From GYS-P2D sp964489125 (GTDB taxonomy: Bacteria > Bacteroidota > Bacteroidia > Chitinophagales > Saprospiraceae), in NCBI GenBank assembly GCA_964489125.1, contig CAZAXY010000148.1, positions 1 to 7,246 on the forward strand: a DNA stretch of 7,246 bases, written 5' to 3'. The position numbers were made by a program, and so were the translations under genes. This document shows positions 1 through 7,100 of the stretch, one piece after another (position 1 is the stretch's first letter; each line of letters begins with the position of its first letter). The notes under the pieces were generated by a model. It searched no databases. It saw nothing but the letters and a program-made list of their open reading frames with translations, and was not told where the DNA came from.

Positions 1-215
1 CTAAGCGTCGTTTGGTAATATGTTAAGAAGCCAAAACCAAGCCATAGCATTTTATCTTAATGTGTATACTATACAGATACCTATATCACTTATAAGGTGC
101 TTTATAAGTAGTTTTTTTATGTACAGTATAAATTGTTGTGATCCAGTAGGTTAGGAATGCGAATTAAATTACATCTAAGCAGATGTTTCACATGACCATG
201 ATTAAAATACCCAAA
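1..215. other. Intergenic region downstream of pyrD
   Basis: No complete gene is visible. All three plus frames meet a stop within the first 24 bases (TAA at 2-4, 16-18 and 22-24), so a rightward gene from outside could end here. On the minus strand an ATG at 50-48 opens a frame that stays open to base 1 and reads as a hydrophobic start (MLWLGFGFLTYYQTTL), which could be the beginning of the next leftward gene. Sixteen codons are too few to call it. The region also holds a hairpin with a T run (88-118) and a weaker 6-bp hairpin (171-186). The rest is AT-rich with nothing recognisable. Confidence 0.6.
88..118 (+). terminator. Possible rho-independent terminator (rightward)
   Basis: A perfect 8-bp inverted repeat, ACTTATAA (88-95) and TTATAAGT (102-109), encloses a 6-base loop and is followed by AG and seven T (112-118). 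Read on the plus strand this has the shape of an intrinsic terminator, but the stem has only one G-C pair and would be weak. Read leftward there is no U run after the stem, so it is a poor terminator for the pyrD operon. It would make sense if a rightward gene ends just left of the window. Confidence 0.3.
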
Positions 216-1259
216 TTATTTAGACAACTGGGCGACGATTGATTTCAAAATGTCTTTGATAAGATAGGGTCCGCTGTAGATAAGACCGCTATAGATCTGT
301 ATTAATTGTGCTCCAGCGTCGAGTTTGGATAGTGCAGTCTGAGGAGAATCTATGCCCCCAACCCCGATTATTGGGATGGATGATCGTGAGCGATCGTGTA
401 TATAGCTGATGACTTCTGTAGCTCGATTGGTCAATGGAGAGCCACTGAGACCACCTGCACCTATTGCATCGATGTCATTTTTATCCGTCCTTAACCCACT
501 TCTATCTATAGTTGTATTAGTAGCTATCAGCCCGTCTACGTCAAGCTCACCACAAATGTCGATTACATCGTTGAGCTGATGATCAGTAAGATCAGGAGAT
601 ATTTTTAACAGGATTGGCTTTCTTACTGCTCGACTTATTCTATCATCAATGAGGGTAGACAGTATATGTGTTAGGGGTTTTTTATCCTGAAGCTCTCGAA
701 GTCCTGGAGTGTTTGGCGAGCTCAGGTTGACTACGAAGTAATCCACGTGGTCATAGAGTTTCTTAAAACAATGGAGATAGTCCAGATAGGCTTCGGCATT
801 CGGGGTGACCTTGTTCTTGCCAATATTGCCACCTATTATATAATCTCTTGAATTTGGAAGAGCTTTTAGATTTTTGACAAGTTCGTCTACACCGAGATTA
901 TTAAATCCCATGCGATTGATAATTCCTCGATCCTCTATCAATCTAAATAGTCTTGGTTTCGGATTGCCTTCCTGAGGTTTGGGAGTAACCGTGCCCACCT
1001 CAATAAATCCAAATCCCAAAGACGCCATCTCTGTAATCCACTGACCATTTTTATCAAATCCTGCGGCTAATCCAACAGGATTCTTAAATGAAAGTCCAAA
1101 AACCTCTCTCCTCAATGAGGTATGCTCATACTTAAAACCTGACTTCAAAAGTCCTGAAACTAATGGAATCTTACTAGCGGTCTTGAATATTGATGTAGTC
1201 GTATAATGAGCCCGTTCAGCGCTCATGCTAAACAGGAAAGGCTTTAACAGTTCATACAT
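216..1259 (-). CDS. pyrD: Dihydroorotate dehydrogenase (quinone), class 2
   Basis: This enzyme oxidises dihydroorotate to orotate in de novo pyrimidine synthesis and passes the electrons through FMN to membrane quinones. The 347-residue protein follows E. coli PyrD (336 aa) closely over its whole length. An N-terminal amphipathic segment (about 1-40, with the ERAH motif at 15-18) should attach it to the inner face of the membrane and marks class 2. The FMN barrel follows: NPVGLAAGFDKNG (60-72), EVGTVTPKPQEGNPKPRLFR (87-106), INRMGFNNLGVD (114-125), NIGKNK (145-150), the NLSSPNTPGLR loop (178-188) whose second serine, S181, corresponds to the class 2 catalytic serine, K219, ATNTT (246-250), and the phosphate-binding GVGGIDS (299-305) and IYSG (322-325). 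Nothing is missing. The ATG follows the TAA of the upstream regulator gene without a base between, so translation is probably coupled. The start is supported by alignment of MYELLKPFLF with the E. coli N-terminus. Confidence 0.97.
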   Translation of the reverse strand: MYELLKPFLFSMSAERAHYTTTSIFKTASKIPLVSGLLKSGFKYEHTSLRREVFGLSFKNPVGLAAGFDKNGQWITEMASLGFGFIEVGTVTPKPQEGNPKPRLFRLIEDRGIINRMGFNNLGVDELVKNLKALPNSRDYIIGGNIGKNKVTPNAEAYLDYLHCFKKLYDHVDYFVVNLSSPNTPGLRELQDKKPLTHILSTLIDDRISRAVRKPILLKISPDLTDHQLNDVIDICGELDVDGLIATNTTIDRSGLRTDKNDIDAIGAGGLSGSPLTNRATEVISYIHDRSRSSIPIIGVGGIDSPQTALSKLDAGAQLIQIYSGLIYSGPYLIKDILKSIVAQLSK

Positions 1260-1982
1260 TTAAGCGGCTATAGTGATCTCAGATTTTAAAAGACTAAGAT
1301 CTCTAATTAATAGACGCTTTCTATCAAATGTCAAAATTTCTTTTGCTTTTAGCTCATTGAGCACGGTAGTTACAGTCTGTCTACTTGTGGCAGTCAAGTT
1401 AGCAATCTCTTGATGTGTGATAAATTTTCTAACCACCCATTCATATCCGACACGCTGACCTCTTTTTTCATTAAGGTCAACCAAGAATTCAAGAATTCTA
1501 CTGCGTGAATCTTTAAATACTAACGACTCCAATCTTTTTTCCATCTCAAGAGCACGACTACCAATGATTCCCATGATATATGCATACAATGGATTGTGCT
1601 CTCTGAACATTTGAGTCATCTGATCTTTTGAGACTTCACAGATTTCAGTTGACTCCATAGCTATGGCATAGTGTCGACGTTGATTACTACCGACCATGGC
1701 CAACTCTCCAAATACTTCACCTGGTCCCAGTATAGCCTTCGTGATAGATTTCTCGCCATGTTTTTCTGAGGCGATTTTTACACGCCCACTAGAGACGAAG
1801 TAGACCTTGTCTGCTTTTTGGAGGGGCTCAAAAATCAAATCTCCTTTAGAGAATTTGTTGTAGTCGTGTCCATCAGAGGGCTCGTCTAATTTCTTTGGGC
1901 AAAAGATTCCTTGTACATCGATGTTTTCTAAGTACCAAATATTCGACTTGTTGTCCATGGCGTTATTCACAATTACTTCCAT
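1260..1982 (-). CDS. Crp/Fnr-family transcriptional regulator
   Basis: A one-component regulator of up to 240 residues: an N-terminal cyclic-nucleotide-binding-like beta barrel (about 40-125), a long dimer helix (about 128-160) and a C-terminal winged helix (about 165-230). GPGEVFGELAMVG (86-98) is the barrel signature. The helix-turn-helix is ITHQEIANLTATSRQTVTTVL (188-208, split here as I188 to L208), with recognition helix from S200. Where E. coli CRP has R82-S83 for the cAMP phosphate, this protein has R103-H104, so cAMP binding is doubtful. Only two cysteines are present (C28, C115), which excludes an Fnr-type iron-sulfur sensor. At the position of CRP R185 it has T206, so the DNA target probably differs from TGTGA. 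The ATG at 1958 (residue 9, giving MDNKSNIWYLENID) resembles the start I know from Bacteroidota relatives and may be the true start. It lies 42 bases (66 with the later start) downstream of dnaX and directly abuts pyrD. Its regulon cannot be read from the window. Confidence 0.9.
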   Translation of the reverse strand: MEVIVNNAMDNKSNIWYLENIDVQGIFCPKKLDEPSDGHDYNKFSKGDLIFEPLQKADKVYFVSSGRVKIASEKHGEKSITKAILGPGEVFGELAMVGSNQRRHYAIAMESTEICEVSKDQMTQMFREHNPLYAYIMGIIGSRALEMEKRLESLVFKDSRSRILEFLVDLNEKRGQRVGYEWVVRKFITHQEIANLTATSRQTVTTVLNELKAKEILTFDRKRLLIRDLSLLKSEITIAA

Positions 1983-2024
1983 TTTAAATATTGTAGCAAT
2001 CCAGACAAATCATTGGATAATCAA
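1983..2024 (-). other. Short dnaX-crp intergenic spacer
   Basis: The 42 bases between the dnaX stop and the first possible start of the regulator gene contain no hairpin with a T run and no convincing Bacteroidota promoter (TTTG plus TAnnTTTG). The simplest reading is read-through from dnaX into the regulator gene and pyrD as one operon. Confidence 0.4.
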
Positions 2025-3943
2025 TCAATCTTGATCAGGTTTAAGATTTAAAGCATCTATCAATTTGTCTAGAACAGGATTAAGGTTAACAAGATGATCA
2101 TATTTCTCTTTGGTCGTAACTAGCTTCCGTTGGGTCTTTATTTCGCTATCTGGAAATGAAGAACGGTCGACTATGACCTCGATTCTTAGATCGTTTCTAT
2201 TAAAGTATGCTCTAACAGTACTATATAGTTGCACCTCCTGTTGAATTTCTTCTTTGGCTACCGATGATGGCACGAAGACTTTTATGTCATTTTTATCTGT
2301 TTTTACTATGACATTTTTAAGGATTGTTTTAAGGGTTGGTGACTCTAAAAATGATGCATAATCATTCCAGACCGCTTCTGCTTCTGCTTGTGTTACGTCT
2401 TTTTTGGCGTTGCTTTGTGCGTTTATTGATTCACTGGCACGAGAAATATGATCCTCTATTGATCTGATTTTCAATGATTTATGTGCTGTCGTTGTGGTAG
2501 GCAGTACATCTTCTTCAATTGGAGAATTATGTGATTCGGTTTCTTCGGTCTCTGTAGTTGGTTGCTTGGGGAGGTCAACTGGAGGGCCTATCGGCGGACG
2601 AGGTTGGACCGCAGTTTGTGAGCCACCTAAATCATCAGATTCAGGGGTAATTATTTTTTTGTTTTTTTTTTCTGTTGGCGCTGTATTTTGCTCTGAAACT
2701 GGAATTTCTTGCCGTGAAGCGTAACAAATTTTGAGTAGAGCAATCTCAATATGAAGCCGTTTGTCCTTAGCTTTTGGATAGTTTACATCTGCTTGATTGG
2801 CTATTGAGAGGATGTTTAGTATAGTGCTATATGAGATGGCATCAGATTGCTGGAGATAGCGTTCTTTTAATTNNNNNNNNNNNNNNNNNNNNNNNNNNNN
2901 NNNNNNNNNNNNNNNNNNNNNNNNNNNNNNNNNNNNNNNNNNNNNNNNNNNNNNNNNNNNNNNNNNNNNNNNAGTATAGTGCTATATGAGATGGCATCAG
3001 ATTGCTGGAGATAGCGTTCTTTTAATTTTGGGCTGACCTGTAGGATCTGCTGAGTAGGCTCCTGCTTACAATACATTAGATTTCTCACATGTTTGCATAG
3101 ACCACTCATAAAAGTGTCGCCTTCAAATCCATTTTTAAGGATTTCATCCAGCAAGAGAAGAAGACCATTGCCGTCTTCTGTAAGAATCAGGTCAGTTGCT
3201 TCAAAGAAGCTATCATAGTCTAGTAGATTAAGATTGTCAACAACTGTGTCATAGGTTAACTCACCTCCAGAGGCACTTGCAATGCGATCGTAAATCGACA
3301 AGGCGTCACGCATTGCACCATCTGCTTTTTCTGCAATAGTATATAAAGCGTCATGCTCCGCAATAATGCCTTCTAGCTCAGAGATCTCCTCTAACTGCTT
3401 AACTATATCGCTGATCTGTATACGTCTAAAATCGTAGAGCTGGCATCTGCTCAATATGGTAGGGAGTATCTTATGTTTTTCAGTAGTCGCCAGTATAAAG
3501 ATGGCATATGGAGGAGGTTCCTCTAACGTCTTCAAAAATGCGTTGAAGGCTGCCTGAGATAACATGTGCACCTCATCTATTATAAACACCTTGTACTTGC
3601 CGCTCTGAGGAGCAAACCTTACCTGTTCTGTAAGTGCCCTTATATTCTCAACAGAATTGTTAGATGCGGCATCGAGCTCAACGATATTCATGCTGATATC
3701 AATATCGGTATCTGCATAGCTACCATCTTCAAGAGCGGCCTTGTGATCGGGCATGTTGATGACCTTAGCTAATAAGCGAGCACATGTGGTCTTACCCACC
3801 CCACGAGGACCACAAAATAGAAATGCATGAGCTAGCTTGTCACTCAGGAGCGCATTTTTGAGTGTAGACGTGATGTGCTCTTGTCCTACTACCTCCTCAA
3901 ATCGTCGAGGTCTATATTTTCGTGCCGAAACAACGTAACTCAT
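2025..3943 (-). CDS. dnaX: DNA polymerase III gamma/tau subunit (split by an assembly gap)
   Basis: The clamp-loader ATPase that loads the sliding clamp and ties the replicase together. The gene is interrupted by 100 N, and the two parts are in different frames as printed. Removing the N block and one copy of the 55-base flank (155 bases) gives one 587-codon frame across the junction, with the expected domain III text (SIANQADVNYPKAKDKRLH, about 328-346). Domain I has VSARKYRPRRFEEVVGQEH (5-23), Walker A GPRGVGKT (45-52), ELDAASNNSVENIR (89-102), Walker B IIDEVHML (121-128), sensor 1 LATTEKHKILPTILSRC (151-167, arginine finger R166) and GAMRDALS (209-216). The four-cysteine zinc module expected at about 63-85 is absent. 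After domain III (to about 357) comes a P/E/T/K-rich linker (about 358-438) and a tau-type C-terminal domain (439-587). An A10 tract in the linker may cause slippage to a gamma form. The start MSYVVSARKYRP fits the family; an upstream TTG at 4006 adds 21 residues without family similarity. There is no Shine-Dalgarno sequence. Confidence 0.95.
2641..2671 (-). promoter_or_regulatory. Candidate dnaX slippage / frameshift site (A10-C-A7) with stops in both other frames
   Basis: On the coding strand ten A (complement of 2671-2662), one C and seven A (2660-2654) encode KKNKK at residues 374-378 of the repaired DnaX. The in-frame heptamer A AAA AAC, a known -1 slippery sequence, ends the first tract. 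The -1 frame reaches TGA at 2643-2641 and gives a product of about 382 residues. The +1 frame reaches TAA at 2653-2651 and gives about 378 residues. Both would end just after domain III, which matches the composition of gamma. E. coli makes gamma by ribosomal -1 shifting and Thermus makes its short DnaX form by RNA polymerase slippage on a run of A. I see no Shine-Dalgarno-like stimulator upstream and no good stem within 10 bases downstream, so transcriptional slippage is the more likely mechanism. Confidence 0.6.
2818..2872. repeat. 55-bp duplicated gap flank, copy 1 (assembly artefact)
   Basis: The 55 bases directly left of the N block (starting AGTATAGTGC, ending CTTTTAATT) are identical to the 55 directly right of it. 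An exact 55-base overlap at contig ends is what a de Bruijn assembler running with k=55 leaves when it scaffolds two edges without merging them. In the genome this sequence is presumably present once, inside dnaX. Confidence 0.93.
2873..2972. other. Assembly gap of 100 N within dnaX
   Basis: Exactly 100 N, a conventional placeholder length and not a measurement. The identical flanks and the restored DnaX frame indicate that no sequence is missing here: the true distance is an overlap of 55 bases. As printed, the extra 155 bases shift the frame by two and make dnaX look like two unrelated ORFs. Confidence 0.97.
2973..3027. repeat. 55-bp duplicated gap flank, copy 2 (assembly artefact)
   Basis: Identical to 2818-2872 at all 55 positions, then diverging at once (TTGGGC against N). 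This copy is in frame with the N-terminal part of dnaX and encodes the stretch KLKERYLQQSDAISYSTI of domain III. Confidence 0.93.
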
Positions 3944-4109
3944 TAAGATGCGATAATACGAAAAGTGGATCAGTATACCAGTAGGTAGTATAGTAAGTAC
4001 GAGCAAGTAATTTCTGTGTGGATTTCTGGATAACTCATGAACTTGCTTCTATAATCATGCAGATAATTTGCACGAGCCTGCTTATTATAGTCTCCATATA
4101 GAATATATT
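3944..4109. promoter_or_regulatory. Divergent promoter region between dnaX and the helicase gene
   Basis: The two genes start back to back, so these 166 AT-rich bases should carry a promoter for each. Rightward, TTG at 4043-4045 and ATAATTTG at 4063-4070 approximate the Bacteroidota -33 TTTG and -7 TAnnTTTG elements with 17 bases between, which would start RNA near 4078, about 30 bases before the helicase ATG. The match is imperfect. Leftward I could not find a pair of elements I trust. No Shine-Dalgarno sequence precedes the dnaX ATG or the first helicase ATG. Confidence 0.4.
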
Positions 4110-7100
4110 ATGCAGAGCAGTTTACCATTTGGTAATAAGAGGCAAATGACCAAAACATTCCATTACCATTACAATAGACTTAATCCTGCTCAGAAGCGAG
4201 CGGTAGATCAGATCCAAGGTGCTGTGATGGTGATAGCGGGCCCAGGAACAGGTAAGACGCAGATCCTTGCCGTGCGAATTGCTAAAATATTAGCAGACAC
4301 CGATGCCCAGGCGCATAACATATTATGCCTGACCTTCACGGACGCAGCCACTATAGCGATGAGACGTAGACTTGTAGAGATTATTGGTCCCGCTGCCCAT
4401 CAGATACATATCTATACCTTTCATGGGTTTTGTAATCAGGTCATTCAAGAGCACCTTGAGATCTTTGGTAACTACCGACAGCTTGAACCATTAACAGATC
4501 TGGAGAGAGTTGATGTCTATCATAAGATCATATCCGATTTGCCTAATGATAACGTCCTCAAGAGATTGAAGGGCGACCCAACTTATGAGCATAAAAGATT
4601 GGACAATCTTTTTCAGATGATGAAAAAGGAAAATCTTGACGTGGACCTAATGCATCAGAAGATAGCCGACTACCTTGAACGAAAACAGGAGTACAACGAA
4701 GGCGATGACATGTTCTACCATCGCAAGTATAAGGAGTTTCAGAAGGGAGATATCAAGCCAACGAAGTGGGAAGAGCTTGTGAAGAGGATGAATGATCTCC
4801 AAGCTGGCGTGGATCTCTATCCGCAATATCTGAAGATAATGGATGATCGAGGGCGATATGATTATCAAGACATGATCCTCTGGGTACTCCGGGCATTCCA
4901 GGAGGACGAGGCTCTTCTGGCGAGCTATCAAGAGCGATACTTATACTTCCTCGTAGATGAATTTCAGGATACCAATGGAGCCCAAAAAGGGATCTTGGAT
5001 CAACTCATTTCTTATTGGTCCGAGGAGGATCCCAACGTGTTCGTAGTAGGAGACGATGATCAGGCAATTTATAAATTCCAAGGAGCTAATCTGTCCAATA
5101 TTAAGAACTTTGGAAAAGACTATAATCCACTCACGATCATCTTGGAACAGAACTATAGGTCCTCTCAGAAAATCCTTGATACGGCCAAAGAACTAATTGA
5201 AGGCAACTTAGAGCGGATCGTCAATGACAATCCTGATATGACTAAAGATCTCGTAGCCTCTCTACCTGATGTAAAAGACCTACCCAATGATCCTGAAATT
5301 ATCTCGTACACCAATAATATTCAGGAGCAGACGGCTATCGCTCAGCGATTGATAGTAGATCTCGAACAAGGCGTCGATCTAAGCAAGACGGCTATCATCT
5401 ATCGTAAGCATGCTCAAGTAGATAAGCTGGTAGAAGTACTTGAGAAGAGAGGGGTGCCACTGAATATTAAGCGCCGGATTAATATTCTCAAAGAATCCCT
5501 AACCCATAACATCCTTAAAATCTTGCGCTACATAAGGGCCGAGCATCATATGCCTAATTCTGCGGATGAATTGCTGTATGAACTCATGCACTATAGATTT
5601 TTCAATATTTCTAATAACGACATCGCTAAGATTTCCATCCATTGTAATAGGCATCAACACACAGATAAAAAACCAGTTTTAGAGTGCATCTCCGACAAGG
5701 AGGCATTGGCAACAATTGGAATTCAGAAGATTGATGAAATCACATACTTAGCACAGTGTATAGATAGCTGGGTAAAGGATGTATCCACAGTCACCTTACA
5801 AGTACTGTTCGAGAATATTATCAATGATGGCCACATACTCCAATATATCATCGGTCTGCCACAAAAGACATGGCTGCTACAGATCTTGAGTACTTTATTT
5901 GATTTAATCAAAAACGAAATGGCCAAGGCGCCAGATATAGGTCTGAACGAGTTCTTAGAGATGATCACTAAGATGGAAGAAAACAATATAGATCTGTCCA
6001 TCAATAAGATCGTACATGCCAAAAGTGGTGTCAACTTCATGACGGCTCACGCATCCAAGGGATTGGAATTCGATCGGGTGATAATCCCAGATGCTACTAA
6101 GAATATCTGGGACAAGAATGTCCGAAATATGTACCAGTTTAAGTATCCCGATAATGTCAATGAAGATGTCGAAACTAACACAGATGATGAGCGCAGACTA
6201 CTTTATGTAGCGATGACACGTGCCAAGAAAGAGCTAGAGATATCCTATGGTATGCAAAAGGAGAATGGCAAGGAGCAAAATAGGAGTCAGTTCGTAGATG
6301 AGATCATCGCTAATACGGACCTTGTCTCACAGCCAAAAGCAGTTGAGGAGGATGCAGTTAATGAGTTTCAATATTATACCCTGCTTAAGGCTCAGAAAGA
6401 GGTTAAGCTTATCGATCACGACCTCATAGACAAGGTCTTAGATGGTTATAAACTCAGTGTTACAGGACTAAATAAATATCTGAAGTGCCCTCGTACTTTT
6501 TATTTTGAGACAATATTGAAGATTCCCACTGCACGAACCAAGTATATGGGTTTTGGTCGTGCAGTACACCGAACACTTGAAGACTATTATCAATTACTCA
6601 ATGAGTCTAAGTCCGCCACTAAAGAAGAATTGTTAAAGTCCTTCAGCCGTGGAATGAGTGCGCATCGATCACATTTCACCGATGAGCAATATGATCTCAT
6701 GACTGCCTATGGCAAGCAGATATTGCCTATATATCATCATGAACGATTAGTCATGCGACAAGAAGGGATTAAATACGGCTTAGAAATAAACGTAGATCAC
6801 GCCGAATATAGAGGTGTCCCGATTAAAGGCATATTAGATCGAGTAGATATAGGCAGTGATGGCCAGGTGGACGTCACAGATTACAAGACTGGCAACATCT
6901 TTAATCACACTAACAAGAAGAAACTTAAGCCACCTAAGGAGGGTGATGCAGATGATGTTGGAGGAGATTACTGGAGGCAGATCGTATTCTATAAGCTGCT
7001 GCTCGATAGCGATAAGAAACATAACTGGAAGATGACCTCGGGATGGATGGACTTCATCGAGCCGAAAAAAGACACTAATGAGTTATTCAGACAGAAAATT

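Noticed and set aside
171..186. Hairpin ACATCT-AAGC-AGATGT as terminator of the pyrD operon
   Set aside because: Only six pairs, two of them G-C, and no U run after it on the minus strand. It is in a suitable place but too weak to call.
2025..2474. A separate 149-aa gene starting at TTG 2474
   Set aside because: The frame continues open upstream through the linker into DnaX domain III once the false gap is collapsed. It is the C-terminal domain of DnaX, not an independent gene.
2575..2625. Bulged stem (AGGTGG with CCAACCT) as a frameshift stimulator for dnaX
   Set aside because: It starts more than 20 bases after the slippery heptamer, has a bulge and a large loop, and frameshift stimulators normally lie 5-9 bases downstream.
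2494..2724. Plus-strand 76-codon ORF
   Set aside because: It lies antisense to the dnaX linker, is low in complexity and has no recognisable domain. The dnaX frame explains the region.
2818..3027. A genuine direct repeat or mobile-element target duplication around the N block
   Set aside because: The repeat ends exactly at the N on both sides, is exactly 55 bp, and the gene is only correct with one copy.
3566..3772. Plus-strand 68-codon ORF
   Set aside because: Antisense to the conserved DnaX ATPase core; a shadow frame.
2867..4006. A dnaX start at TTG 4006
   Set aside because: The extra 21 residues have no family similarity, and the ATG at 3943 gives the standard MSYVVSARKYRP start.
4002..4047. 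Inverted repeat AGCAAGT / ACTTGCT in the divergent promoter region as an operator
   Set aside because: Seven-base arms separated by 32 bases are expected by chance in a region of this size.
4647..4931. Minus-strand ORFs opposite the helicase gene (also 5723-6040, 6834-7022, 6989-7237)
   Set aside because: All lie within the helicase-nuclease coding sequence, whose motifs are intact on the plus strand. They resemble no family.
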